Source: Pollenia angustigena (Eukaryota > Arthropoda > Insecta > Diptera > Polleniidae). Taken from it: a DNA stretch of 64,000 bases. The position numbers were made by a program, and so were the translations under genes. The notes under the pieces are model-generated. The model had not been told where the DNA came from, searched no databases, and saw only the letters and a program-made list of their open reading frames with translations. How positions within the stretch are numbered: position 1 is the stretch's first letter; every line of letters begins with the position of its first letter. Below are positions 26,144 through 35,369 of this stretch, in pieces. The stretch spans positions 13,726,945 to 13,790,944 of the forward strand of contig OV884059.1 in NCBI GenBank assembly GCA_930367215.1, given 5' to 3'.

Positions 26144-27183
26144 CCCATGTTCTGTAACTTTAGTGAGAACTTCTTGCATCGAAAAGATGTGAAACAAAAT
26201 ATTCCATCGTTTCTCGAAAAGTGAAAAAATGTGTGTCTGTAACTCATGTCGAAAACTATCAAAAGAGATTACGTCGTTATGTTATAAATGTCATAATATT
26301 GCACTCGAAGCCGATGTGACATTGCAGACGTTCAGAACGCCAGTAACACATATCGTTGACGGCGACCAAAATTTAATTGAAAATTTTTCAACGACGGCGG
26401 CGAAAACACAACCGTCGGCTATACCAAATTGTGTAAAGTGCGACTTTAATGTTTGTTGTTTGCAAACGAGTTTTGAAAAAATTCGTATATTTTATAAAAA
26501 AATATTAAAAGCAAAATAATAAAACAATGAAAAATGTGCCAAGAATAAAATATTATTATTATTATTTTTATTAAATTATTTTTATGAAGAAAGGAATTTT
26601 ACAACATGAAAATCAATTAAAATTGTTATTGATAATCTTTCATTCTTGACGTGGCTCGGGCTCGAACCCTGGCCGGCAGGTTACCATAACATGTTTCGAT
26701 CGCAACCACTCGATCTCCTCAGATGGATTTGCCGTCTTACACTCGCAGCCATCGATGACTGCTGACGTCACTAAATTTCTAAAAATTAAATTTCATGAAC
26801 TTAAGCCTAATTAAAAATATTAAAAATTTGGATTGAAAACCATAAATAGTTCAACAAAATAACCACAATACTAATTATTATTCTTTGCATTTTGCATTTT
26901 TAATTGTTTTTTAGTGTTAAAATTTTTTCTCGCCCCATTTTTATTCGTGAGTTCATTTGACAGTTCAAAGCGGGAACTCTTCTCACCAAAATGTTACAGA
27001 CACACTTTTTCTGTAAATTGGCTAGTAATTTCCTTACGTGACAGCTTGTACTCGCCAAAAAAAAGTTACAGACACAGTTAAGTGAGAAAAACAGCTGTTT
27101 GTTTCAATTTATGGCATCTTGTTTCATTTCACACATTTCAATCGAAAACTTTCTCGACGCGAGAGGTACAGAACATGGGCACA
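26144..27183. mobile_element. Candidate nested TIR element with small Cys-rich frame
   Basis: CCCATGTTCTGTA at 26144 is inverted at 27171-27183 (TACAGAACATGGG). Subterminal GTGTCTGTAAC words also occur inverted. Both lie within the hAT element. No target duplication was found, so the boundaries are tentative. A 96-codon + strand frame (26229-26519) has eight cysteines, four near its start (CVCNSCRKL...CYKC) and four in its second half (CVKC...CC), but matches no family I recognise. Confidence 0.5.
26655..26720 (-). repeat. tRNA-like / SINE-head-like sequence
   Basis: On the minus strand GATCGAGTGGTTGCGATC (D-arm-like, A-box-like) is followed 35-40 nt later by GGGTTCGAGCCC, a good RNA polymerase III B box. 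A matching acceptor stem and a full T stem are not formed, so it is not a functional tRNA gene. It could be the head of a tRNA-derived SINE or part of the nested element. Confidence 0.4.
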
Positions 27184-27202
27184 GATCTACAATAAAAAAT
27201 AA

Positions 27203-27483
27203 GTAAGAAAGTATAGTCGGTTAAACCCGACTTTATGATACCCTACACCACATTAGAACCTTTGTACCAAATTTTATCAAATAATCTCTAAATTGCGACC
27301 TGTACTTTGCGCACAAGGTTACATGGACAACCAGCCAGCCGGACGGACATCGTTAGTTCGACTCAGAAAGTGATTCTAAGTCGATCGGTATACTTTAAGG
27401 TGGGTCTAGGACCAGTATTTTAAGGCGTAACACACATCAGCACAAATGCATATAGTACCCTCTCCACTATTGTGGTGGTGGTG
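27203..27483 (-). mobile_element. Helentron-type (HINE) element, second family, nested in hAT
   Basis: In reverse orientation it ends with GGTGTAGGGTATCATAAAG, a hairpin GTCGGG-TTTAA-CCCGAC-like, then TATACTTTCTTACTT. This is the same architecture as the elements at 40461 and 54541 (GGTGGAGGGTATCAAAG, hairpin, TATAGCACTCTTACTTG) but with a different hairpin. The other end carries GGAGAGGGTAC. No coding capacity. Confidence 0.65.
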
Positions 27484-27540
27484 TAAATATTGTATTGTTA
27501 TGGTAAAAATATTAACCTAATTGATCGAATTAACGGTTGC

Positions 27541-27690
27541 TTAATGTAACCTATTTCTCAAATTACTTTTAACGATGTTTACTTGGCTAAACACCCTCTC
27601 TACTTCAGCATTAGACCATGGAAGTGAGAGCAACTTTAAAGTCAATTCTGAAATTTCTAAAACAATTTTGTTACCGCCTGCATCCCTTTA
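27541..27690 (-). pseudogene. hAT transposase C-terminal dimerisation segment
   Basis: The minus strand reads LKLLSLPWSNAEVERVFSQ followed by VNIVKSNLRNRLH and a stop. SNAEVERVFS followed by K-S-x-x-RNRL is the conserved C-terminal signature of hAT transposases, part of the dimerisation region. Upstream on the minus strand (27700-27840) WTNTNIAVSFWL-like words suggest more of the protein, but with stops. The rest of the gene is missing or displaced by nested insertions. Confidence 0.9.
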
Positions 27691-27987
27691 TTGAAATACT
27701 TGCAACCAGAAAGAAACAGCGATGTTTGTGTTGGTCCATTTTATAAATTTAATGGTGGAATACTGTTCCTTTATTTTGAAAGATGTTTCAGCGTCAAAGT
27801 TTATAGCGATTTTCAACATTTGTAAAATTTGTGATTTAAATTAAAGGCGTTTTAATTGTTCAAAATGTTTATTTAACTTTTATAAATTTTTATAATAAAA
27901 TAAAAATTATTCTTTTAAAAGAAAAATGGCTAAACAGGGTGAAAAATTGCTAAATCTAGCCACTAAATGGCTAAATTGGCAACACTG

Positions 27988-28455
27988 ACGTGTGTATAAA
28001 TAAACGCTCCAAGTGTAAATAACATACATACATACATACATTTAAAGAAGAGGACTTTAAGCATAAATGTGAGCATGTTTGTTTGTATATTTGCGTGAAT
28101 TTGTATGTTCGAGAGACTTTGTATAAGTGCGAGTAAATAAAGAAGGATTTTTTTTATGAGGCAATCACCAGCCGAGTGTAATAAAACAAATGTTTGTAAT
28201 ATTTTTTTTTTAACTTGATGTTTTAATTTTTGCCTTTTTGTTTTAGTTTTTCTTTCGTTTTTTTTTAATGTCTTTCTTTTTTATGTTTAATTTTTTTTTA
28301 TTATATTTTTAAAGCAAACATTGTAAAAAAAGCTATTTTGTAAAGTTTATTAACCTTTAACGTTTTAAAACGTTGACTTGAAACAAAATGAATTTTGAAA
28401 TAAATTAAATAAAGAATATTTTTCTAAACAAAAAAATCTTTTTTTTCCTTTTTAG
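27988..28455. other. Sxl: AT-rich sequence upstream of the Sxl 46-nt exon
   Basis: Contains (CATA)n at 28023-28041 and long T tracts. The last ~20 bases form the polypyrimidine tract of the exon. No upstream coding exon is seen. Confidence 0.5.
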
Positions 28456-28501
28456 CGGCGAACGTATGTGGCGTATGAGTCATTCTCTTCCCTCTGGCAT
28501 G
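28456..28501 (+). CDS. Sxl: Sex-lethal 46-nt internal exon (N-terminal MSHSLPSGM segment)
   Basis: A T/C-rich tract followed by TTTTTAG ends at 28455, and a strong donor GTAAGT starts at 28502. The exon reads C|GGC GAA CGT ATG TGG CGT ATG AGT..., giving GERMWRMSHSLPSGM. The last nine residues match the N-terminal segment of Drosophila Sxl that lies just before the SRYAFSPQD exon. The first base completes a codon begun in an upstream exon, so the upstream coding exon must end after two bases of a codon. I could not find that exon. Two in-frame ATGs (encoding M-W-R-M) could also serve as starts. The 3' end falls on a codon boundary, matching the phase of the next Sxl exon at 52437 across a 23.9-kb intron. 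Sxl is a nuclear and cytoplasmic U-rich RNA-binding protein. In Drosophila it controls splicing of its own and transformer pre-mRNA. The sex-determining role is not assumed for non-drosophilid flies. Confidence 0.9.
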
Positions 28502-29100
28502 GTAAGTTGAGTTTATTTATTCAAAGTTTTGTTAATTCAATTTGAAATTTGATTTTATTTTTTATAAAAATAAAAACAATTATAATTATATATCATATTT
28601 TCCTCTATAATTATTATTATATTATGATTTTACTTTTCCTTTACTGAAATTCAAGTTCAAAGTTTTTTGAATGCATTTAAAATTTGTTTTTGGCATTTTT
28701 GATGATTTGACTTAAATCAAGTTTTTTTTTTAATTGAATATTTTTTCTAAAAAAAAAAAAAATGTAAAAAATACAACCTATACATAAAATTAATAATAAA
28801 AAAAAACTATAAAGGGGCCCACGCTTTTGTAACCCTGAGCAATTTAGAGACCAAAAAAATAAACACATCCACTAAAGTTTACCAATAACTTAAACTTTCC
28901 AAAAAAATTAAACGATATTGTAAGAAATTCCACACTTTAAAACAAACAAAAAAAGCAACAACAACAACACACAATAATATTAAACTAATTAAAAAACAAA
29001 ATATTATTAACAATTACAAATTTATGACTTTAAGTACTTAAACACAATGAGAAAGATGGCGACAGGATTTAGAAACTTAAAAAATTTTGACTTGATTTTA
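28502..29100. other. AT-rich intronic stretch
   Basis: Nothing beyond A/T runs is recognised. Confidence 0.5.
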
Positions 29101-29104
29101 TTAT

Positions 29105-29930
29105 AATCTTCTTTAATGGGCTTATACCTGATAGGGACCAATGGACGGATCAATTCTGGTGCCGAAGGTTCTTGGACAAGGTCTGGTTAACCGACGACTC
29201 GAAACAGAAGAATGGCAATACTGGGGCGGTCGTTATGTGCCCGGGTTTCCAAACGGGCTTGCCTCTAGGCAAACAGCCTACGATCTTTCAGGCGGAGATC
29301 TATGATATCCTTGTAGGCGCTGGGGAATGTTTGAGGAGGAGGGAAAAGGGCTTGAGATTATTTATTATCTCGTATAGCCAGGCCTTTCTTAGAGCGCTAT
29401 TTTATTTGGAGATGAAGACCAGGCTAGTCATGGACTGTCTTCAATCGGTTAACAATCTGGGAAAACACAATGATTTGAATTTGCTTTGGGTACCTGAATA
29501 TGAGGGCCATGTGGGCACCGAAAGGACTGACTGCTTGGCAAACAGAGGCGCACGCTGTCCTTTCGTTGGCCCTGAGCCTATCTTTGGCATCTCTTTGTGA
29601 CCCTTCCCCATGGCAGGCTAGAAAGGTTACTTCTGCTTGAGAAGGGGAAACTTAGGCTACGTGTTGGCCTATTTACGAAACACTTTTCTCTTATAAATAT
29701 GTATATATATATCAGTTTATAATGGGTCATATTAGTACCGAGGCATGGAGATTTTGTTAGGCTGATGATTATTTGTCAGAACATCTGCTCAGCTGCTGTC
29801 CTGCGTTGGGGACTACCAGGAGGAAGTTTTTCGAGGCGACTGATATTTCACCAGACATGATAATTGGCTTCTTGTGTATCTTGCATCTGACATGGTGAGA
29901 TAAATCGTTAGAACATCTGCTCCGCTGCTG
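29105..29930 (+). pseudogene. Non-LTR retrotransposon fragment: RNase H domain and C-terminal tail
   Basis: The + strand frame to 29600 reads WLTDDSKQKNGNTGAVV, then FQAEIYDILVGA, then LNLLWVPEYEGHVGTERTD followed by CLANRGA. These correspond to the D-G-S, E-I and D/H regions of the RNase H domain found at the end of ORF2 in several dipteran non-LTR retrotransposons (I/LOA-like groups). At least one catalytic position looks altered: YTDGS appears as LTDDS, and the SDSQAAL-type motif as SYSQAFL. Beyond a stop at 29598, another frame continues with YLSEHLLSCCPALGTTRRKF, the Cys/His-rich tail typical after this domain. It is a 5'-truncated, frameshifted copy. Confidence 0.85.
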
Positions 29931-30099
29931 TCCCGATATCACACCAATGGCAGCTGTAATGTTGTCTTCTAGGGCTGGAATTATGGCCCTGTACACGAGA
30001 GCCTTTACGTATCCTACAAAAAAAATAGTCTAGTGAGGTCCTTTCCATGATTTTGGCGGCCAATAGACTCTTCCAAAACGTGAAAATAATTTTTCACCA

Positions 30100-30345
30100 A
30101 ACTTGCCTCTCAATAGGTTCTTGGTATCGCATGCAGTGAGGCATGTGGCACCCAACGTTTTGTTTAAACCACCTATCAACTAAGTCAAAATCTTCCATTT
30201 TGAACAAAAAAAAAAGTCAGTCGGTAATTATGGCACGGTATCTTACTCCATTGCCTGTAACGTTGCGATTTTCATCGTTCTTGAAGAAGTACAGTCCAAT
30301 GATGCATCGGCACCAAACAGTACATTGGCATTGGTGGTTTAGTGT
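30100..30345 (-). pseudogene. Mariner-type transposase fragment
   Basis: On the minus strand GLYFFKNDENRNVTGNGVRY followed by RAIITD, and in a shifted frame FDLVDRWFKQNVGCHMP, correspond to the central part of mariner-type transposases (the ...FFENDxGxxVTVNGxRY and DG-A-CHT regions). Single-base frameshift between the two parts. It lies just upstream of the candidate Sxl cassette exon. Confidence 0.75.
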
Positions 30346-30474
30346 CGAATAAAGTGAAACTGGTGCAATTTTTGGTCGTAACAGGTTGAATATCTTGTTC
30401 GATAAGTTGATTATGTAGCTGGAAGCTAATTTATGTTTTAATTATTTTATTATTTATGGGTTTTTTAATTATAG

Positions 30475-30535
30475 TCTGGCTCTGAAAAGACACTTAGGTC
30501 AGCTTCGGTTCCTAGACAATCCAACGTCCACAAGG
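30475..30535 (+). CDS. Sxl: Candidate 61-nt frame-breaking cassette exon in Sxl
   Basis: An acceptor (TTTTTTAATTATAG) precedes 30475 and a donor (AAGG|GTTAGT) follows 30535. The stretch is about 50% GC inside intron of roughly 25% GC. Joined after ...SLPSGM it reads SGSEKTLRSASVPRQSNVHK. Its 61-nt length is not divisible by three, so the exon at 52437 would be read in the wrong frame and meet TAA after about 32 codons. If the donor were not used, an in-frame TAG stands at 30538-30540. A run of six T preceded by G and followed by AAT lies on each side (30461-30466 and 30545-30550), a possible but weak Sxl-type U-rich site. Position and effect resemble the Drosophila male-specific Sxl exon. No sequence homology to that exon is claimed. 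It could instead be chance or transposon-derived sequence, since a mariner fragment ends about 130 bp upstream. Confidence 0.45.
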
Positions 30536-32110
30536 GTTAGTTGGTTTTTTAATATTTATATTTTCTGTAATTTTAATGAAAAGCCGAGGAGGTCTTTACT
30601 GCTCGAAAGCCAAATTCAGAGTGATTTTTATTTAACAAAATTCTTATATCTAATGTGTGGTTTACAGAACTCGAGCGCCTTACTCGTCCGTTCAACTTAC
30701 ATTTAAAACAAAAACAAAATTTCGAAATTTGTTTTTGTTTTAAATGTAATTTGAACGGACGAATAAGGCGCTCGTGTTCTATAAACTACACATAAGTTTA
30801 ATAAGAACAAAGCATAAAACAAAATAAGCGATTAGACAAACTACAATTCACTTTAAAACTATAATCATATCTCACTCACAACACAGGGTTGTATTTAAAC
30901 AAAAGTAAATGTCTTATTACAGACCGTTAAATTCAATTTAATTAGGTAAATTCAAAATAAGTAAATAAATAAAATCATAGTAAGTCAATATTGTAGTGTA
31001 ATTCGAATTAGAGTAAAGTAGTATATAATAATTAAATATATTAATATGGCTGCGCTACAATTATATATATAATCCTTGAAATTCCCATAAGGAACATAGG
31101 ACCTCATGACGGCCGTAAAATTTACGTAATTTTTGAAACACATTTCTAGGCACGAATTTTGATAATAAAATTTTGTTACTTAAAAGCGTTGTGCATTTTT
31201 AAGTCCATTCATGGTGAAAATGGTAAACCTAACTGAGCATTTTTGACATGTAACGAATACTTTTTTACACTAAAAAAACTTATTTAAAATATTCTATTTT
31301 TTTAAAGTCTTTAAATAAGAATTTCTTAAAACTTATATTTTTGTAAAAACGATTTTTAAATTGAAAAATAAATCTAGCCGCCATTCAAAATTGCGTTGAA
31401 AAATCTGCTGTGCCCGCTTTCTCTTGTTGTGTTTAAAACTTAATTCATTTTATTTTATTTTTTATAATTCTTAACATAATAACTTAAATACAACAACAAT
31501 TACACTTGTTTTATTATAACAATTATAACAAACATTCCTTTGTTATATTTTAAAACTTTGTTCCCACGTTTTTTTTATATTTTGTTTTTTTTTTTTTACT
31601 AAAAACACTACATACTTTTTAGCCACTTTACAACACGTAAGTTTGTTTTAATAGAAACTTTTGTTTTTTTTTTTAATACTCATATGTTTTAGACATTGTA
31701 TCTCAAAACTATTTAAATTAAATGTCATGAGAGTGACAATACAATAAAAAAATTGATGGCCACCGTTGGATTCGAGATAAAAAAAAAGTTTTCTGTCTTA
31801 GAAGTCCGATTACTTGGCAAACAATTGAAGATCTGCGGCGACCAATTTCGGTTTTTAATATCCCTAGAGGAGTGGAAACTACCAGCAAACTTGTCACGTG
31901 ACAGTTCTAAAGAAATAGGGACTGGTTATAGTTCTAACACTCTATGTGAAGGGGATTTGTCACTTTAACATGGCGATGTCTTAGAAAAGGGGTTTATTAT
32001 CACCTTTTTGACACTTTGTAACATGTGTCACATTCAATTTGGGCTAAAATTGTGTCTGTCGCAGATATTGTCCCGTGTGAACCATAGTTATATGATAGAT
32101 CTCCTTCATA
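30536..32110. other. AT-rich intron with one palindromic MITE
   Basis: Besides the element at 30654-30792 there is no recognised feature. A 71-codon + frame at 31753-31968 has moderate GC and starts ATGATGGCCACCG, but matches nothing I know. Confidence 0.45.
30654..30792. mobile_element. Palindromic MITE family C copy 2 (divergent arms)
   Basis: The centre (CATTTAAAACAAAAACAAA and complement) is shared with copy 1. The outer arms are different, reading GAACTCGAGCGCCTTACTCG then TCCGTTCAA, yet pair with each other almost perfectly. Arm similarity continues outward to TGTGTGGTTTACAG / CTATAAACTACACA. Confidence 0.8.
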
Positions 32111-32114
32111 TTAA

Positions 32115-32464
32115 AGGCTAGATTACACTTATACTTTGTATTAATACATGTCAAAAACTCAAGTAATATGACAAAGTGTGATAGTGTGAATGCAATGTGT
32201 CACGAAAATGACAAGTATTAAGAAAAAAGTTTGACATCCAATACGACTTCATCGTTTTTTGAAAAATTTCTAAACAATAATACTTTTCATTGGATCAGGG
32301 TTGCATTTTATTTCATGTGTGAGTGTTTATACTTTGTGTGATGATGTGAACACAAACTGTCATGTTGCATTAGATTTTTTGACAGTCGCAACAAAACTCA
32401 TTAGATTTCTATCTCACAAAGTATTATGGAATACGTAAGACTTGTGAGATAGTGTAATCTAGGC
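32115..32464. mobile_element. MITE with GGCTAGATTACAC ends, TTAA flanks
   Basis: GGCTAGATTACACTTATACTTT at the left and its near complement ending GTGTAATCTAGGC at the right. TTAA stands on both sides (32111-32114 and 32465-32468), as for piggyBac-type MITEs. Non-coding. Confidence 0.7.
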
Positions 32465-32715
32465 TTAAATAATATAAACAGATAGCACCTGCTCGGACAA
32501 AATCCAGTCCCATGACTAGTTTTGTGTAAATGACCTTTTCTATAGAGTAACTAGACTTAATCACTAGTACAGCGATGTATCTTGTTTTCACCTTTCACAA
32601 TTCGGTCCTTTTTATTATATTATTCTGTTCACTGGTAAAAGGATTAGTGCTTTAAGAACAATTGACAGGAATTTTCCGCATGGATATTCGAAAGCATAAG
32701 TTTCGTATCCTTTTA

Positions 32716-32860
32716 GCGGGGTACACATTTTTGAACACGAATGACAGTTTTGCTCAAATTTTCACTTGCTCGAAAGTGTGGCCACAAATTTTCGTGAGTC
32801 AATAGCTATCCACAAAATAATTTTCGACTCTCACTCAAGTTCGATAGTGTGTTACCCCGC
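32716..32860. mobile_element. Small MITE with GCGGGGTA ends
   Basis: GCGGGGTACACATTTTTGAAC is inverted at the right (GTTCGATAGTGTGTTACCCCGC). Flanked by TTTA on both sides. 145 bp. Confidence 0.7.
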
Positions 32861-33111
32861 TTTAGGGAAAGCGTGGTGCCCAGTTATACAGGTGCGCCGC
32901 GAGCAAATCTTCTATCTAAGAATTTCAATGTATCGAATTAGTACAAACAATGGCGATGATATGTCCCTAGGGTGGGTGGTAGCACTGTCCTTTATAAGGG
33001 GATAACTCCTGCCTAGAGTTTCTACTAATCGCCACAAAAAGTTTTGGGTAAAAAGAGTGTGTTACGTTTTTTGAATACCAAGCTATATTTCCTTGTTTTA
33101 CAGCCAGTCCC

Positions 33112-33237
33112 ACGATGTCACACGTCAACGTTCGCATAGAAAATAACATTTAAAACAAAAACAAATTTAAGAAATTGTTTTTGTTTTAAATTCAATTTTC
33201 TATGCGAACGTTAACGTGTGACATCGTGGGATTGGCT
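33112..33237. mobile_element. Palindromic MITE family C copy 3
   Basis: The outer arms AGCCAGTCCCACGATGTCAC and their complement surround the shared CGTTCGCATAGAAAA and ACAAAAACAAA centre. It interrupts the left side of the open frame at 33211-33471. Confidence 0.85.
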
Positions 33238-33471
33238 TTTAGTTTTTTTTATAAGAATCTGATTCAAGATTGACCAAAACAGATTTACATAAGGCCTGTT
33301 TGGAAATGTATCACTGCGCTGCATGTAATGCGCATCTGTGATTAGTTGGCCATTCTCATGCAAATCAAGTGTTTGTCTTAACACAATTTGCATCAGCCAT
33401 TTTTGTGATGTCTGTTTTAAGTTTGATTGCTCATAATCTGCTTTTGTAATGTATCTTCGAACAGCTGACAT
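33211..33471 (-). pseudogene. Unidentified coding-like fragment
   Basis: An 86-codon minus-strand frame starts with ATG after CACTGCAA and reads MSAVRRYITKADYEQSNLKQ, then SQKWLMQIVLRQTLDLHENG, then QLITDAHYMQRSDTFPNRPY. The amino-acid composition is balanced and unlike the repeat-derived frames nearby. The last ten codons run into the palindromic MITE at 33237, so the true C-terminus is lost or interrupted. Beyond the MITE another minus-strand frame (32967-33110, VKQGNIAWYSKNVTHSFYP) could be a continuation. I do not recognise the family. It may be a small nested gene, a processed pseudogene or an exon fragment. Confidence 0.35.
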
Positions 33472-33696
33472 TTGCAGTGATGCCAGATGATGCTATTACG
33501 GCGTTGCGTTTCAGATGCAGCACAGTGATCCGAACGGGCCCATAGTATTTTGAGTTTTTCCCCCTATTTTTTGGACCGTAGCCTAAATGTTTTAAATACA
33601 ATTTAAAGTTTTTTTATTGTATTGTATTGTCTCTCTAATGTAGCATACTTTTAGGATGTTTATTATTGTATATAAGTAATACGTAGTTAAATGTAA

Positions 33697-33889
33697 AGGC
33701 CCAAATACACTTGTCAAATGCTTGTCCAGCCGGCGAATTCATCATGTACGTGTGCTTGACGTAATATTCGCCGTCATATCTAAATTATTTGATTTTCCAT
33801 CCAGCATCGTCGGTGTGACACATACAAACACATTTTCACTAACTCTACCACAATGCTTGATATGTATTTTGATCAATGTATTTGGGCCT
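33697..33889. mobile_element. MITE with AGGCCCAAATACA ends, TAA target duplication
   Basis: AGGCCCAAATACACTTGTCAAA inverted as TTTTGATCAATGTATTTGGGCCT, flanked by TAA on both sides (33694-33696 and 33890-33892). A 3-bp T/A-rich duplication suggests the PIF/Harbinger group. Confidence 0.75.
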
Positions 33890-34097
33890 TAAGAACTTTT
33901 ATTTAATTTATATTTACTATAATAAGAAAAGTATTTATCGTTTTATTTTAAAAAGGTTTAACCTAAGACTTAGTAAAAAAAAATAAAAAACCTCTATTTT
34001 AAGTTGTGCAAGAAAATTATTTAAATCCGAAAAAGTTTCCGTTGGAATTAGTGCTTTTTCTTAAGGGGAACTTCAGGTCACGATAACATATTTAGCA

Positions 34098-34216
34098 CAA
34101 TTATGAATACAAATTCCTCGAAAGTTTTTTCCCTTTTTCCCACTTTAACAATTGAATTTACATAGGAAAAATGGGAGAAGGGAGAATACTCCCGGGTAAT
34201 TTTTATTCATAATTAT
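34098..34216. mobile_element. MITE family B copy 2
   Basis: ACAATTATGAATACAAATTC on the left and TACTCCCGGGTAATTTTTAT followed by TCATAATTAT on the right form inverted ends like those at 13609 and 41336. Confidence 0.75.
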
Positions 34217-34524
34217 GATTCATGACTAAATTATATTCGTTGTTTTCACTTACTTAAAATCTCGTTTCAAAATTTCTTGAGTTTTTTTTAGGAAACTAAG
34301 AACTTTTCATATACATAAGCGATTTTAAAGATAATGAGGTTTGTGATGCAAATCGATTTTGAGAACAACACGACTTAAAAATTGATTTCTAATACATTTT
34401 TCTAACAAGTTATAATACTGCCAATACATTTGTTACAAATTAGTTTAATATGTCAAGAAACTACTCGTGACAAATTTTCGAGGAAAAATCCCTTTAATAC
34501 GCAAAAAAATCGTTACAAAAGCTG

Positions 34525-35366
34525 GAGGCTTATTCTGAATTGCGATGCGAAAATCAATGCGATGCGAAAATGCATAAATGCGAACAGTTGCTATTCTGTA
34601 TTGCGATATTCGCAAAGTTTTTTTTTAATCGCATTTCAAATGCGAAAAGGTGACAAGTCAGTATTCTTCATTGCGAAAACAAATGTCAAATTCGCAAAAT
34701 TTATTCGACAACAAAAAAAACATTCGCAAAGTACAAACATGTTAGTGAAAGATAATATTTTATTTATTTATTCATTCATATATTTATTATTTAATTCAGG
34801 GAAGCAAGAAATAAGACCACCAAACCTCGTCAATTTATATCAAAATAATGATGGAATTTATGAATAAGCACAGCCAATTGGCAAGAGGCCATTTGAAAAC
34901 ACCAAATGCACGTCAGTCGGCAAATACTTTGTGGCAAACGTTAACTGAAGAACTAAATATCAATGGACCACCTATAAGAGAAGCTGCAGGATGAAAAAAG
35001 TATAAAAATATTTGACTTCAACTTTAATTTTAATAGGTTTGGGCCGATTTAAAAGTACACACAAAACATTTTCATTTTCTTCTTGGTCGAAACACAGTGC
35101 ACAAAATCCATTTTTATTATTTTTTTTTTTATTACAGAATGGCATAAATAAACTTTCTAAACAATTTTCACAGCCAAACACAAACAATTTATTTATTTTT
35201 AATTTGACGTTTATTGACACTGACGTATATTTGAGCAGCGTTGCCACGATTTGAAAATAAATTGCTATTGCGATTGCGAATGTCTAACAGAATACCAATT
35301 TTCTTTCGCATCGCATTTCATTTGCGCATCGCATTGATTTTCGCATCGCAATTCAGAATAAGCCTC
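34525..35366 (+). mobile_element. PIF/Harbinger-type element with CTG target duplication
   Basis: The terminal repeats begin GAGGCTTATTCTGAATTGCG and continue ATGCGAAAATCAATGCGATGCG. They are perfectly inverted at the right end for about 40 bp. CTG stands on each side (34522-34524 and 35367-35369). A CWG or TWA 3-bp duplication plus an internal Myb/SANT-like coding relic (34848-34994) point to PIF/Harbinger. It is too short to carry the DDE transposase. Confidence 0.9.
34848..35066 (+). pseudogene. Myb/SANT-like (zeste-type) DNA-binding domain relic with intron
   Basis: From ATG at 34848 the frame reads MMEFMNKHSQLARGHLKTPN, then ARQSANTLWQTLTEELNI, then NGPPIREAAG and meets TGA at 34992. 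This is the helix-rich pattern of the Myb/SANT-like domain common in insect Harbinger-associated proteins (as in zeste). Right after it, GTATAA...TTTTAATAG looks like a short intron, and from 35037 VWADLKVHTK continues the domain. Loss of a single G at the usual Trp codon (TG-AAAAAA instead of TGG) explains the stop. It would bind the element's subterminal DNA in an intact relative. Here it is inactive. Confidence 0.75.
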
Positions 35367-35369
35367 CTG

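Larger units (their letters stand above)
25820..27987 (-). mobile_element. hAT transposon, 2.2 kb, with perfect 8-bp target duplication
   Basis: Ends CAGTGTTGCCAA and TTGGCAACACTG are inverted and flanked by ACGTGTGT (25812-25819 and 27988-27995). Subterminal zones carry TGGCTAAAT repeats. The minus strand keeps a C-terminal transposase remnant (27541-27690). Two later insertions, 26144-27183 and about 27203-27483, have split the gene, so this copy is dead. The TSD length, ends and protein remnant together make the hAT assignment firm. Confidence 0.95.

Noticed and set aside
26655..26720. A tRNA gene
   Set aside because: A- and B-box-like words are present, but acceptor and T stems do not pair. 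Best kept as a SINE-like remnant.
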